Assembly: GCA_945859605.1 (NCBI GenBank)
Contig: OX243825.1
Coordinates: 32,312,992-32,376,991, forward strand
Origin: Lumbricus rubellus
Lineage: Eukaryota > Annelida > Clitellata > Crassiclitellata > Lumbricidae
Direction: 5' to 3'
DNA: 64,000 nucleotides
Made by a program: the position numbers and the translations under genes
Shown here: positions 10,629-22,073 of the stretch, piece after piece
Layout of the letters: each line of letters begins with the position of its first letter
Position numbering within the stretch: position 1 is the stretch's first letter
The notes under the pieces: generated by a model
Databases searched by the model: none
What the model saw: the letters and a program-made list of their open reading frames with translations, nothing else
Told to the model about the DNA's origin: nothing

Positions 10629-11510
10629 TCACGGACAATGGTTTGAATCTGAGACACATGTCAGTTATAAATACCGTAGCTATTTTCATGTGCTAAAGTT
10701 GACACCGATTACTATGAATTTTTATATATGAAAATACTGTGGCACATGTATTACTATATAGTAGGCCTAATTGGTTGGTAAACATATGTCGGTACTATTT
10801 GAAGAATTACTGAATGCATACGTGAATCTCATACAGAGATCATGGACAAAAATCACTTAAGCAAGGAACAGGCGGAAGAATACTAAGGAAAGTTCATATG
10901 GAGCATGACACTGTATCAGTGTGAATTCAATTGTTTGAGAAAACAAGGGATTTCGCTATTCGTAAATCGTGAATTAAGAATATCTGTGAATGTACATCCT
11001 TATTTAAGTGGTCCGACTTCTGTGGAATTTCACTCTTCATTGAAGGAAGGAGGCTATTGAAATACGGAATGCTATAATCGATCCAGAAAGAATTTGATGT
11101 TTGACAGCATTTCGCATTTTGATTATGCAGAAACCAATCATGGGGCGTGGTGGTGAAGAGGGTATTTTCGTTGCCTTTGTAATTTTGCAAATTACTTCAA
11201 TAATATATCAGTTTCAATATAGTTTTTTGTTTGCTATTTAATGTTCGTTTCCAGTTTTTCTGAAAATTCTTTGCTAAATTACCGGATTCAGATATAACAC
11301 TTATTGAGCCAATTTACTATGATTCCCAGAAACCGATTACTTGATTATTCACATTGAGTGCCTCTGAGTAGTTTCTTGTAGGGGCGCTATATATATACTG
11401 TGAATGAATTAATTGTAAAGCAGACTGGCTTTGAACCTTACTATGCCAGATGGATTTTGAATAGTACTGCAGGGGAATATTTAGAGTAAACATGATACAT
11501 TTTCACACGT
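10629..11510 (+). repeat. Downstream flank of zinc-finger gene 1
   Basis: It begins with a segment shared by all five genes (TATTTTCATATATGAAAATACTGTGGCACATGT region). It continues into sequence that matches 1-720 here and, reversed, 13.9-14.06 and 29.3-29.45 kb. The duplications thus extend well past the coding part. A hairpin tail lies at 11,366-11,400. No gene is seen. Confidence 0.65.
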
Positions 11511-11544
11511 GTGTGCCCTCTCTCCAATATGGATGTCATAATGA

Positions 11545-12354
11545 AGCATGCAACTTCTATTTTTGATATAAAATACCATTGTCCAGCTTCCATTTCACAA
11601 GCGTTTTTCATCAGTACAGCTGCAGTTTAAGCAAGAATATTCTTCATCAATAGAGCTCCAATAATATTGTCGTGTAACAATTGTCTTGAACCAGCTGTCG
11701 GTGAATGAATTGTCTCTTGAACCAGTTGTCAGGGAACCAGCTGTCGTGGGACCTATTTATTTATTGAAGTGTCTTATTTTACTTGGTAGAGGACATACAT
11801 GTATGATGGTTTGATAACATGTAAAACGTCTAGAGTATGCATTCCATTTTTAAATATCGCCATCTTATGAGACTCAGAGTGGAAAATAAATAAAATATCT
11901 TTTTTAAATTGTGTGAACCTTTGAATTACCATAGTAGGCTAAATGCGAGTAAAATCCGTAGTGTAGCCAGGATTTTCCAGCATTTTCATCACTTATCACC
12001 GCTTAAATAAAATCGAAATTAATTCGGGTGAATTAAAATTATAGTACCACAAGATAACTGGTCCAGCGCTTGAGAAATGGAAGCTGGATGAAAGTTTTTG
12101 AAATGGAGGCTGAATTGCTGAAAAACTCAAAAGAAATGGAAGCTGGCTGAAGATGTTTTATATTTAAAATAGAAGCTGGAGGACGAAAATAATTAAAGAA
12201 AAATATAAGCTGGATGAAGTTATTCTTACATGTAGATATGAAATAGAAGCTCGATAAATGTTTAAATAAATAAAAGAAAATCATCCATCCAGCTCCCAAT
12301 TAAGCTAGAAAACCATTTAACATTTAGAAATAAATAAATCTAGCTTCTATTTCA
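11545..12354. repeat. Eroded foldback core and arms
   Basis: GAACCAGCTGTCG/GAATTGTC array remnants lie at 11,668-11,753. At 11,760-11,935 I see nothing nameable. GGTGAATTAAAATTATAGTACC at 12,026-12,048 is the right end of the GGTACTATAATTTTAATTC family, with no left partner found. GGAAGCTGGATGAA core units fill 12,060-12,354. Confidence 0.55.
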
Positions 12355-12674
12355 CCAATACGCAAGGCCGTAGCCAGGATTTTATTTTTGGGGTCTTTCT
12401 TCGCCAGAAATTTTTTCCATTTTCATCGCCAAAATTTCTGACGACCTTTTTTAGTCATCAGGTCGAAAATTCATCTCATTTTGCTGAAATTCTTTTTTGC
12501 GTTATGAGCTATTGAATGCATTCTATTATTTCATTTCGTCGGGGGCGTTTTCATGGTTTTATTTCATGGTTTTTGGATCACCAGCTAGTAAATGCAATAG
12601 ATTTGTTCTGAATTTTCCAGTTCGGGGTGCTCAAACACCCAAAACACCCCTCTGTCTACGGCCTTGCCAATACG
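12355..12674. mobile_element. hAT-like MITE 12,363-12,666, TSD CCAATACG
   Basis: Inverted ends CAAGGCCGTAG / CTACGGCCTTG (11 bp) are flanked by exact CCAATACG copies at 12,355-12,362 and 12,667-12,674. An 8-bp duplication and CA..G-type ends are typical of the hAT superfamily. The interior (CCAGGATTTTATTTTTGGGG onward) has no transposase. The uninterrupted site is seen in the paralogous array at 22,016-22,030. Confidence 0.85.
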
Positions 12675-13300
12675 AGTTGTGGGGTGTCATGACAACTCGT
12701 CTAACGACAACTCGTCTACCGACAAGTGGTCTCCGGACAATTCGTCTAACGACAACTGGTCTACTGACAACTGATCCAGCGCTTGAGAAATGGAAGCTGG
12801 ATGACAGTTTCTAGAGGTGAAGTGGATGTTGGATTGATGAAAAAACGCGAGAGAAATGGAATCTGGATGATGGTTCTTTTACAGGTGAAATAGAAGCTGG
12901 ATTGACGAAAATAACGCATGATAAATAAAAGCTGGATGAAGGTTTTTCTAGATCTCAAATAGAAGCTGGATTGATAAGAAAATCGTTTAAGTAATGGAAG
13001 CTGGATGTTGGTATTTTTATATCTGAAATAGAAGCTGGATTGACTAAAATAACAGGCGAGAAATAGAAGCTGGATGAAGGTGTTTTTAGATTTGAAGTAG
13101 AAATGGGTGCATGTTGAAATACATGAATGAAAATCATCAATCCAGCTTCCATTTAAGCTAAAAACCCATTTTCATAAATCCAGCTTCTATTTCATCAATA
13201 TTATTCATCTGAAGACCAGTTGTCGTTCGACCAATTGTCCGGAGACGAGTTGTCGTTAGACGAGTTGTCGGTAGACCAGTTGTCGTGGAACCGAGTTGTC
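12674..13300. mobile_element. TU-like foldback element 12,682-13,292, TSD GAGTTGTG/C
   Basis: Left end GGGTGTCATGACAACTCG, right end GTTGTCGTGGAACC. Outer arms are ACGACAACTCGTCTA tandem units (to about 12,775, and 13,213-13,292). The core is GAAGCTGGATTGATGAAAA units. GAGTTGTG (12,674-12,681) and GAGTTGTC (13,293-13,300) differ at one base. It has landed inside the arm of an older element of the same family, whose end continues to GTGGAACC at 13,338. Confidence 0.82.
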
Positions 13301-13338
13301 GGTAGACCAGTTGGCTGTAAATCAGTTGTCGTGGAACC

Positions 13339-14139
13339 CATTATTGAAGTTACTGTAGTAGATCGCATAAATTATTTTGAATTTAAAATCCTAATGCAAA
13401 TAAGGGTTTTCGACAAATCAATAATCGATATAATAAGCCAGGCCACGTCTACGGGAAGTTATCTTCTCGCTGGTTTGGAAATTGGAGTGTATCAAGTTAT
13501 TAACTAAGTAAGTAAGCCTAGTTACGTAAGCTTACGTAGGCCCTATTTCTATTATTAATCCATCTGTTCTTCATGTGCAGTTTTTATTGAATACTACAGT
13601 CACAAAATCAGTATAAACATAACACGGCTACCTAGAAATCTATGATGCTGAACAATTTCAGGACAATGAATTGCTAATGGTCATTCCCAGTAACATATGC
13701 GACTGTTGCCTTACTAGACGAGCAATCGAGTAATCGCCGACTTTGTCTTCTGGTATTTGATAACATAATGCCACATCACAGGTTCCAGTTAGTAGTTAAG
13801 TTCTGACAAAAAATTGTAAAAAATCAAATACTTTTTTCCCTCTAATTTTTCAGTATTTGGCCTAAATTAGACATGTCTGGCCTATTATTATCACCGAGGT
13901 AAACGTCTTAACAATGCATTCTAAGCAAAATGTTAACGAACATGACATAATAATTATAATAGCAAACAGAAAACCATATTGAAACGCAAAGTTGCGTTAA
14001 AATATTAATAATTATAGCGAACAGAAAACCATATTGAAACTGATATATTATTAAAGTAATTTGCATTTAAATTGCAAAATGCTTCACTACAAATGTATAT
14101 ATGTGCATGTATGTACGTAGACACTACAGTTCAATACGC
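13339..14139. repeat. Dispersed unit V, part of the zinc-finger gene 2 downstream flank
   Basis: GAAGTTACTGTAGTAGAT... GGCCACGTCTACGGGAAG and CTATGATGCTGAACAATTTC recur at 22,078-22,400, and parts at 36,425-36,560, 37,700-37,780, 44,840-44,950 and 29,150-29,440. It belongs to the duplicated block around the zinc-finger genes. No coding frame is conserved between copies. Confidence 0.6.
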
Positions 14140-14316
14140 GATTCAACGGTTCGACGACAACTGGTATACCTGTTACATAAGCTTCTATTTCCCAAGCGTT
14201 TTCTCGATAATCCGGCTTCTATTTCAGTGGACGAGCTGTCGGTGGACCAGTTGTCTGTGGACGAGTTGTCGTTGGACGAGTTGTCGGTGGACGAGTTGTC
14301 GTGACATCGATTCAAC
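14140..14316. mobile_element. Minimal TU-like foldback element 14,148-14,308, TSD GATTCAAC
   Basis: 161 bp: GGTTCGACGACAACTGG at the left, GAGTTGTCGTGACATC at the right, and only two core units between the arms. GATTCAAC is exact at 14,140-14,147 and 14,309-14,316. The paralogous flank of the gene at 30.2 kb reads GCGCGATTCAACGTCGTATAG (29,503-29,523 region) with a single GATTCAAC at 29,506-29,513, so the empty site is preserved in the same window. Confidence 0.92.
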
Positions 14317-15022
14317 GTCGTATAGACAATTATGTTGTGGAACAAAATAACAATAGGCTATATGACATAACAGTGTACCAAGTGCATAAGTCTAGAATGA
14401 TAAGGATTGTTATTCGAAATAGCTAAACAATATAATCAATGGTGTTTTCTTGTTCTTCTTTAATGTTCTGTTTCTGATAATACCAATTTTACTCTGTACT
14501 ATGCTTGGCGCTTATCCAGTCATCTGCAACGGTTGTCAAGCACAACATTTTTCATGAACTGATTGTGGCATTCCATAATTATGTCAGTAGTTTCCGTCAA
14601 TGACGTCCTTCAACAGTGAAAATTTACAGAAGTTCAACCACTGAAATTAGGATTGCTGGGTGCATAGTTCCATACAATAGCAAAAACTTTATTTGTTGTT
14701 TGTTTGTATGTGCACTTGTTGTATTCATGAGGTTCTCAATTCATGAACCGATTAGAGATGTTCATTGTTTTCTCAAACAACTGAATTGTGTCATGCTCCA
14801 TAATTATGAACTTTCACCATTTTTCAGGCTTTTCTTTGCTACACTGCTTTCTGTCCAGGAAAGTCTCATGATTTCCGTATGAGGTTCACGTCTGCATGCA
14901 ACAAGTCTTCAAGTAAGATGGAGATCCTATCACTCATTTATAGTAATACATGTTCCACAGTATTTTCATGCATACAATCCATAATAAAAAAGTGTCAACA
15001 TTAGCATGTACCATCGTCTGTG
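14317..15022. repeat. Downstream flank of zinc-finger gene 2
   Basis: Matches 29,520-30,205 almost base for base, including TGTTTTCTTGTTCTTC, CCGTCAATGACGTCCTTCAA and CTGTCCAGGAAAGTCTC. It probably holds the 3' untranslated region of the minus-strand gene, but I cannot place a poly(A) site with confidence. Confidence 0.6.
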
Positions 15023-16921
15023 TTAAGAAAAGTAGTCTAAAAGTTTCAATTCAAAGAATTCCTCAAAGCTGTTTCTTGGAGGATTGTCGAAATGATGATT
15101 GCAATGTTCCACAAATATCTCTTGAATATCAAACATTTCATCACACACTCCGCAACCATAGGTTCTGGAAATGAAATATTTTACATCGGCAGCACCTATC
15201 GAATAATCAGCGTCCATTGTATTGTCCTCTGGACTGGGTTTCTTGCAATGTTTAGATGAAACAACTTGATGCGATTCCATTGTTAACAACTCTGAACCAT
15301 CATCGTCGTATCTCTTCGTCTTCTCCAACATCTTGCATTCAGGTAATTCCTCCATGAATAATGTTTCTTCCCTGCGAATTTTAACCGTTGTGCCTCGAAA
15401 AATGCTGTCATCAGAAATCTTACCCTTTCTTGATGATCTTCCTCTGTGAGTATTCATGTGTTTTCTGAGATGACCACTTTGTGTAAATGATCTTTGACAT
15501 AATTTGCACTTGTATGGCTTTAATCCTGTGTGTGTTCTGGTGTGAATTTCCAAATTAACCTTAAGAGAAAAGGTTTTGTGACATAAATAACAAAGGTATG
15601 GTCTCTCTCCAGTGTGCAATCTTCTGTGGACATTTCGACTAGAAATTTGAGAAAATGCTTTGTCACAAATATTGCATATGTATGGTTTCTCTCCTGAATG
15701 AGTTCTCATATGGACATTCAGACTGTGACCATATGAAAATGCTTTGTCACACATGTTACACACATATGGCTTTTCTCCAGTGTGAGATCTTGTATGAACT
15801 TCCAATTTACAAGGTTGAGTAAACGATTTTTCGCATAAGTTGCACTTGAATGGTTTATCACCACTGTGGATAATTTGATGGGTTCGCAGGCTACCGACAT
15901 CTGCAAAAGCTTTGTTGCATTTACTGCATTTGTAACGTTTTTCTCCAGTGTGGATTCTTCTATGGACTTGCAGACCATCCGCTCGTGCAAATAATTTGTC
16001 ACACAAATTGCGTTTGAAAGCTTTTTCTCCAGTGTGGGTTCTTTTATGATATCGCAGACTACTTCCATGTCCATATTCTTTGTTACATATATTGCACTTG
16101 TAAGCTTTTTCTCCGGTGTGGACACTTGAGTGATCTTTTAGTTGCTGCCTACGAATAAAGGCTTTATGACATAAACTGCACGAGTATGGTTTCTCTCCAG
16201 TGTGGGTCCTTCTGTGGCCACGTAGATGAATACTTTGTGAAAATGCTTTGTCACATATATTGCAAATGAATGGTTTCTCTCCGGTATGAGATCTTGTATG
16301 GATACGCACATGTTGCTTGTTGGCAAACACTTTGTGACATATATTGCACATAAATGGTTTCTCTCCAGTGTGCGTTTTTCTATGTAAATCCAGATGATCA
16401 TTTCGTGTAAATGCTTTGTCACATATATTGCAAATGAATGGTTTCGCTCCGGTGTGAGTTCTTGTATGGATGCGTATACATTGTTTGTTGGCAAACACTT
16501 TGTGACATATATTGCACATAAATGGTTTCTCTCCAGTGTGCGTTTTTCTATGTAAATCCAGATGATCATTTCGTGCAAATGCTTTGTCACATACATTGCA
16601 CATGTATGGCTTCTCTCCGGTGTGAGTTCTAGTATGATTTCTCAGAGAACTTTTTTGTGAGAATTTTTTGTGACATAAATCGCATGTAAATGGTTTTTCC
16701 CCAGTGTCGGTTCTTAAGTGAATTTTCAATTCATCCCTATGAATAAAAGTTATGTGACACAAATCGCAAGAGTGTGGTTTCTCACATAAATTGCACTCAT
16801 GTGAGTCTTCTCCGGTTTGCACTCCTTCATGAGTTTTCATTGTTGATCTGTTCAAAGAACGCTTTATAACATCAATTGCACCTGCAGATCGCTGTCCATT
16901 GAGTGTATTTTGAAGTCGCAA
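15023..16921 (-). CDS. Polydactyl C2H2 zinc-finger protein, gene 2 (16 fingers)
   Basis: Open frame of about 632 codons with 16 C2H2 units joined by TGEKPY-type linkers, an acidic Ser-rich tail and the family C-terminal finger ([10 protein letters not shown]...[11 protein letters not shown]). It is expected to be a nuclear DNA-binding protein with no extra domain visible. Two fingers have lost a zinc ligand: the first (HLRTD, second His to Asp) and the tenth (FKRNLC, first Cys to Arg). An in-frame deletion fuses ECNLCEK directly to PHSCDLC, removing fingers kept in the other copies. The frame opens at a TTG; the first ATG is in [10 protein letters not shown] leader reading [17 protein letters not shown] lies upstream in another frame (about 16,875-16,975), so splicing or a frameshift separates them. 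Confidence 0.82.
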   Translation of the reverse strand: MRLQNTLNGQRSAGAIDVIKRSLNRSTMKTHEGVQTGEDSHECNLCEKPHSCDLCHITFIHRDELKIHLRTDTGEKPFTCDLCHKKFSQKSSLRNHTRTHTGEKPYMCNVCDKAFARNDHLDLHRKTHTGEKPFMCNICHKVFANKQCIRIHTRTHTGAKPFICNICDKAFTRNDHLDLHRKTHTGEKPFMCNICHKVFANKQHVRIHTRSHTGEKPFICNICDKAFSQSIHLRGHRRTHTGEKPYSCSLCHKAFIRRQQLKDHSSVHTGEKAYKCNICNKEYGHGSSLRYHKRTHTGEKAFKRNLCDKLFARADGLQVHRRIHTGEKRYKCSKCNKAFADVGSLRTHQIIHSGDKPFKCNLCEKSFTQPCKLEVHTRSHTGEKPYVCNMCDKAFSYGHSLNVHMRTHSGEKPYICNICDKAFSQISSRNVHRRLHTGERPYLCYLCHKTFSLKVNLEIHTRTHTGLKPYKCKLCQRSFTQSGHLRKHMNTHRGRSSRKGKISDDSIFRGTTVKIRREETLFMEELPECKMLEKTKRYDDDGSELLTMESHQVVSSKHCKKPSPEDNTMDADYSIGAADVKYFISRTYGCGVCDEMFDIQEIFVEHCNHHFDNPPRNSFEEFFELKLLDYFS

Positions 16922-17017
16922 GTATCTTCAAATGTTTCTTTGTAAAATTCACCTTCAAATGTTTGTCTGGTCATCCTCACGATGGTGAGACTGAGCGAAG
17001 AAGCACAAGCGAAACAA

Positions 17018-17080
17018 TAATTTACACGATGGATTATTATACTAAGTCCTAGCATATAGTTAGCAGGTTTTATAAATAAA
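17018..17080 (-). promoter_or_regulatory. Conserved promoter segment of zinc-finger gene 2
   Basis: TATAAAACCTGCTAACTAT on the minus strand (TATA at about 17,074-17,068) matches the TATATAAAACCTGCTAACTG of the gene at 30.2 kb. The shared ACTTAGTAT about 25-30 bp further would be near the start of transcription. It also holds the single GTAAATTA (17,018-17,025) that is the empty target of the element at 6,561. Confidence 0.5.
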
Positions 17081-17218
17081 GAACATCCATAGGTTTTTTT
17101 ATAGAGGTTTCTTAGTGTAAATTTCTCGGTTTCACTTTCTGTTTTTTAATATGAAGTTTCCTTGATGCAATTCTTTTATTTAAAAAAGAAGAGTAGCCTA
17201 ATTGAAAGCATAGAAGCC

Positions 17219-17410
17219 AGGGCGTGGTTTGCTATCAATATTTTGATCCGCAAAAAATAATAGCCTCAAAGCCGTTTCTTCGTGTGAATTTAGCGGCTAT
17301 CAGTATTTTAGTTACAGATGAAAATATTCATTACAAACCACTAAGTGGGATGACGGAAGAAAATCTTCGGAGCAAAACAAGAAGCATATCACCGCAAACT
17401 GGACAATTGG
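17219..17410. repeat. Core fragment of a palindromic element
   Basis: GGTTTGCTATCAATATTTTGATC and, inverted, GATGAAAATATTCATTACAAACCAC, with AAACAAGAAGC. This is the centre of the CCGGTGTAAAGG palindromes found at 45.2-48.9 kb; the ends are missing. Confidence 0.65.
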
Positions 17411-17485
17411 CCCTTTACCAATTATACCTACAGAAATATGCTATAGGCCCAGTGAATGGGTTAATGTCCGGGGTCAATGTCCTAT

Positions 17486-17979
17486 GCTAAATGTGCAAGT
17501 GGACGTTTCGTCGATGGACGATTCGTCACACAGAATAAATTGAATAAATCCAGCTTCCGTTTAGACACACGTTCAAATAATCGGCCCAACATATATTTTA
17601 GCAAGAACTATGCTTTGCAGATCCAATTTCCATTTTGGAAAGAATTTGTTTCATCATTCCAGTTTTTATTTAAGCAAAATCTAAGTTTTTTCATCCAATT
17701 TCGGCTAAAAATATATTTTTCACCATGAAAACTGCTCTTTAAGCTATGAAATCTTTACATCAATCCCACTTCCATTTCAGGAAACCATATTTTCAATAAT
17801 CCCGCTTTCACGTTACAAGAATTATTTTCATCAATTGATCTGTTTTTACTCAACCACCCTTGGACGAATCGCCCTTGGACGAATCGTCCGTGGACGAATC
17901 GGCCGTGGACGAATCGGCCGTGGACGAATCGGCCGTGTACGAGTCGGCCGTGGACGAAACGTCTGCGAACCGCTGAATG
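17486..17979. mobile_element. Foldback element 17,494-17,971 (GGACGAATCGGCC type)
   Basis: The right arm is a tandem array of GTGGACGAATCGGCC (about 17,860-17,960). The left arm has GTGGACGTTTCGTC and GATGGACGATTCGTC, inverted. The core is CCAGCTTCCGTTTAGAC-type units. GCTAAATG (17,486-17,493) and GCTGAATG (17,972-17,979) form a 7/8 target duplication. Confidence 0.72.
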
Positions 17980-18132
17980 GAGGCGACTATCCAGGGATTT
18001 TGTCTGGGTGGCGGAGGGTGGGGGGTGATGTTCTACACTCCCGCCACCAGACCTAATAAACGCCTCCTGAATTAGAACAGGCAGTCAAAAACCGTTTGCG
18101 ATAAAAAGTCCTAATTTGCGAAATATTGAGAT
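17980..18132. repeat. Start of dispersed unit U
   Basis: GCGAAATATTGAGATGG...AATCG opens a ~230-bp unit. It continues after the inserted element (18,971-19,055), is interrupted again by a hAT-like element, and ends near 19,615 (TCTAGCGATTATTGTATCAT). Other copies: 35,800-35,992, 43,920-44,156, 63,110-63,320. Confidence 0.55.
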
Positions 18133-18978
18133 GGAAATCGGGTAAACGTGTATTTTAGCGTAATTAATTATTTTAACTTTTTTAACCACACAAAAAGCGC
18201 CGTAAATTATTCCTAATGACTTGCAATGGTCTAACTCATCTAACAGCACACTTAAAATTTCGTAAGAATACGAATATTCACAGAAAATACGTTTTTAAGA
18301 TGTCACATTTCCCATGCGAAATCGACGTTCGAATCGCCATTGAACCACAACATCTGACCGGAAGTTGGGGTACGCGCCAAACCATCGACGTATATGCGAC
18401 TATAAATAACGTGTACGTAGGCCTACGTCAAGACTTCTGTCCTAAGTTAAAAATGAGAAATGGAAGCTGGATGAAGGTATTTGTAGATGTGAAATAGAAG
18501 CCGGATTGATGGGAAAAACGCTTAAGAAATCGAAGCTGGATGAGGGTATTTTTATATATGAAAAAAAGCTGGGTTGACGAAAATAACGGGCAGAAATAGA
18601 AGCTGGGGTAATAAAAATAATCAAGCTGAAATTGGAGCTGGATTGATGAGAAATAGTTATTATTGCAACAGAAGTTGGATTCATAAAACAACTGATGCAA
18701 TTGAAAAAGCTAGACTTTTACTTACTTATTTAATAATTTTTGCTTGCCGCGCGCCACTTCCGGAAAGGGTCGCAATTGAACAACAACTTGGATCGGCGGT
18801 TTGTTACGACAAAATATTACAATTTTTCGATCGAAATCCTTCTTTTTAAGATATTCGAAGTATAATCATACATCACTTTGGCAATCGCACGTTGACAGAA
18901 ATATTTTAAGACGCTTTTTGTGCCATTATAAGCGTGAAAATAATTAATTACGCTAAAATACACGTTTACCGGAAATCG
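18133..18978. mobile_element. Foldback element 18,141-18,970, TSD GGAAATCG
   Basis: Inverted ends of about 33 bp begin GGTAAACGTGTATTTTAGCG and continue AATTAATTATTTT. GGAAATCG is exact at 18,133-18,140 and 18,971-18,978. The related unit at 43,945-43,985 has no insertion here. Core units (GGAAGCTGGATGAAGG) lie at 18,455-18,690. Confidence 0.9.
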
Positions 18979-19047
18979 TTTACTAAAACCTGTAGATAAC
19001 AACCATTCAATCGAATAACACTGACGTCAAAATCAACAAGTTACGAA

Positions 19048-19518
19048 GTTCCTTCCAGCGTTGCCACCCTAAAAAATGAAAAATCTAAGTTCTAGGATCT
19101 GAAAAACCCAAGAAAAGCCCAAATTGCTAAAATATTCGAAAAATGTCGACAATTTCCGGTCAAAAAATCTGACAATTTCCGGTCAAAAAATCTGACGAAC
19201 CTGTTTTTAGTCATCCGGACCAAAAATCTTTAAATTTCTCGTCCGAAAATTCTGACCTTTTTTTAGTTTTCCGGCCCAAATTTTTCCAACATGTCCACAA
19301 TTTCCAGATTTTCTTAGTCGAAAGAAAAAACCCAAGCAAAAAACCCAAGTTCTTCCCGAATTTTTTCCCAAGTTCGAATTGAAAAAATCCAAGTTTTTGT
19401 TGTCGAAAAAAACCCAAGCAAAAACCCAAGTTCTTCCAAAAAAACCCCATTACCCAAGTTCGGATGGAAAAACCCAAGATCTTGTGAAAAGCCAAGTAGG
19501 GGCAACGCTGATTCCTTT
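19048..19518. mobile_element. hAT-like element 19,056-19,510
   Basis: Ends CAGCGTTGCC / GGCAACGCTG are flanked by GTTCCTTC and ATTCCTTT, a 6/8 match and probably an aged 8-bp duplication. The related units at 44,041 and 63,205 read TTTCCTTTGTT/GTTCTTTGTT without insertion. The interior is an irregular repeat of AAAACCCAAGTTCTTCC and has no coding capacity. Confidence 0.65.
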
Positions 19519-19615
19519 GTTAGGAATCTAAAATGGCATTTACGAGAAAGAATGTTTGAGAGAAGGAACAGCTGCGAGATTCGTCTGCCCTCTAGCGATT
19601 ATTGTATCATGGTTC

Positions 19616-20093
19616 ACATTAATGGGTTCTACGACAACTGGTTCACAGACAACTGGTTCAACGACAACTGGTTCACGGACAACTCGTCCACCGACAACTC
19701 GTCCACTGAAATAGAAGCCGGATTATCGAGAAAACGCTTGGAAAATAGAAGCTGGATGAAGGTTTTTACAGGTGAAATAGAAGCGGGATTTATGAAAAAC
19801 CGCTTAAGAAGTGGAAGATGGATCAAGTTTTTTTATATCTTAAATAGAAGCTGGATGCATGTTGAGACACATGATAAAAATCATAAATTCAGCTTCCATT
19901 TAAGAAAGAAACACATTAGACTTTTTCGCATAAATCCAGCTCCTATTTCGTAAATAAAGAACTTTCATCCAGCTTCTATTTCCCAAACGTTTTCCCAATA
20001 ATCCGGCTTCTATTTCGGTGAACCAGTTGTCGGTGAACCAGTTGTCCGTGGACGAGTTGTCGTTGGACGAGTTGTCGTGACACCACAATAATG
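19616..20093. mobile_element. TU-like foldback element 19,625-20,084
   Basis: GGTTCTACGACAACTGG at the left, GTTGTCGTGACACC at the right. Tandem GTTCACNGACAACTG arms and CCAGCTTCTATTTC core. ACATTAATG (19,616-19,624) and ACAATAATG (20,085-20,093) flank it with one mismatch. Confidence 0.8.
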
Positions 20094-20702
20094 GGTGTCA
20101 CGACAACTCGTCTACCGACTTATCGTCTAACGACAAGTGGTCTCCAGACAATTCGTCTACGGACAACTGATCCAGCGCTTGAGAAATGAAAGCTGGATGA
20201 AAGTTTTTACACGTGAAATGGAGGTTGGATTGATGAAAAAACGCAATAGAAATGGAATCTGGAATATGGCTCTTTTACAGGTGAAATAGAAGCTGGATTG
20301 ACGGAAATAATGTATGAGCAATAAAAGCTGGATGAAAGTATTTTTTGTCCTGAAATAGAAGTTGGATTGATGAAAAAACGCTTAAGTAATGGAAGCTGGA
20401 TGAGGATATTTTTTAAATCTAAAATAGAAGCTGGATTGACGAAAATAACAGGTGAGAAATAGAATCTAAATGAAGGTATTTTTAGATCTAAAATAGAAAC
20501 TGGATGCATGTAGAAATACATGAATAAAATCATAAATCCAGCTTCCATTTAGGCTAAAAAAAGACATTTTCATAAATCCAGCTTCTATTTCATCAATACT
20601 ATTCGTCTGTAGACCAGTTGTCGTTAGACCAATAATTGTCCAGAGACGAGTTGTCGTTAGACGAGTTGTCGTTAGACCAGTTGTCATGGAACCACATTAA
20701 TG
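20085..20702. mobile_element. TU-like foldback element 20,094-20,693
   Basis: GGTGTCACGACAACTCG at the left, CCAGTTGTCATGGAACC at the right, same arm and core structure as 12,682-13,292. ACAATAATG (20,085-20,093) and ACATTAATG (20,694-20,702) flank it. It lies head to tail with the element before it, sharing a target word. Confidence 0.82.
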
Positions 20703-21305
20703 GGTGTCACGGCAACTTTTCTACAGAAAACTGGTCTAACGACAACTGATCTACAGACAATGGTACTACATGTATAATTTTAATTCACCCGAATTAATTT
20801 CAAAATTATTTCAGTAATGCGCATACGCGAAGGTATCGTCCAAAATAACGTAGCCTATCCCTTTTACCTGGTTTTTGCACGAGTTTAGGACATTAAATTC
20901 CCTTGACAAACCCCCTCGAACAGAAACCCCCGATGTAGTCTTTGACATTAACTCCCCAAGACAAAACAATTCCCCTGTGCAAATAGCCTATTTATGTAGT
21001 TAATTGATAAAGCGTTTCATCAATCCAGCTTCTATTTAAACAGCAAAATTGTTTTATCGACGCAACTTCTAGTTAGATAACGAATATTGTCATCAATTCA
21101 TTTATAATTAATTTCAGCAAAAATTGCGTTTAATCTGTCCAGCTGCTATCTAGGTAGCAACAAATTGTTTTTATCCATCCAACTTCCATTTAAAACAAAA
21201 TTGTCTTACTTCAATCCCGTTTCAATTTAGGCAAGAGCATTTTCATCACTTATCAACGCTGATATAAAATCGAAATTAATTCTGGGGAATTAAAATTATA
21301 GTACC
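20703..21305. mobile_element. Truncated TU-like arm carrying a GGTACTA-type element (20,762-21,305)
   Basis: GGTGTCACGGCAACTTTTC at 20,703 starts a third TU-like arm. At 20,762 it is interrupted by GGTACTA...ATAATTTTAATTCACCCG, inverted at 21,270-21,305 as GAATTAAAATTATAGTACC. Flanks ACAGACAAT and ACAAGACAA are similar but not identical. An eroded GGACATTA..CCCCC array lies inside (20,885-20,985). Confidence 0.6.
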
Positions 21306-21310
21306 ACAAG

Positions 21311-21384
21311 ACAACAGCGCTTCTGAAAGGCTCTTGCTGCGAGAAGCGCTTTATAAATGGTCAGATGCAATAATATACAACAGC
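21311..21384. repeat. Short hairpin retroposon tail insertion, TSD ACAACAGC
   Basis: AGCGCTTCT...AGAAGCGCTTTATAAATGG sits between ACAACAGC copies at 21,311-21,318 and 21,377-21,384. Confidence 0.6.
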
Positions 21385-22073
21385 ACTTGAGAAATAGAAG
21401 CTGGATGAAAGTTTTTACAGTTTAAATAGAGGCTGAATTGATGAAAAAACGCAAAACAAATGGAAGCTGGTTGAAGGTGTTTTACTTGTTTTTTAATTCA
21501 CCCCAACAGCTTTGTTTCTTGGTAGCATCCTATAAAAAATTATTATATAGTTGCTATCCAACTTCTATTGCGAGAACAATAATTTTTCGACAATCCAGCT
21601 CCAGTTAGGCAAGAACATAATCATCAATCCAGCTTCAATTTCAGCAGAATGACTGCACTAACCCTAAAACTAAACCAAACCGACCCTCACGACGCCTGAC
21701 CTGAGCCCTAACCGACCCTCACGCGCTGAATCCCGCTTCTCTTTCGTTAGAAAATATTTTAAATCGAATTTATAAATTTTAGTGGTCGTCAAACAAGCAA
21801 GAATCAACGCTCTTCTGGCCACCAATGACTGTTAGGGGTGAATTAAAAAACAAGTACCGGTGTTTTTATCTAAAATAGAAGCTGGATTGACGAAAATAAT
21901 GAAAGAAATATAAGCCGATAAGTGTTTAAATAAATAAAAGAAAATCATCCATCCAGTTCTATTTAAGCTAGAAAAACATTCAACATTTAAAAATAAATAA
22001 ATCCAGCTTCTATTTCACCAATACGAGTTGTCCGTAGACCAGTTGTCTGTAAACCAGTTGTCGTGGAACCCAT
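21385..22073. repeat. Foldback core with telomere-like module and right arm
   Basis: CCAGCTTC/GAAGCTGG units, a CCCTAACCGACCCTCACG module (21,655-21,725), and a right arm ending GTCGTGGAACC at 22,073, followed by CATTAATG. Confidence 0.6.

Noticed and set aside
12497..12814. 105-codon plus-strand frame
   Set aside because: It crosses the hAT-like MITE boundary and the array of the next foldback element.
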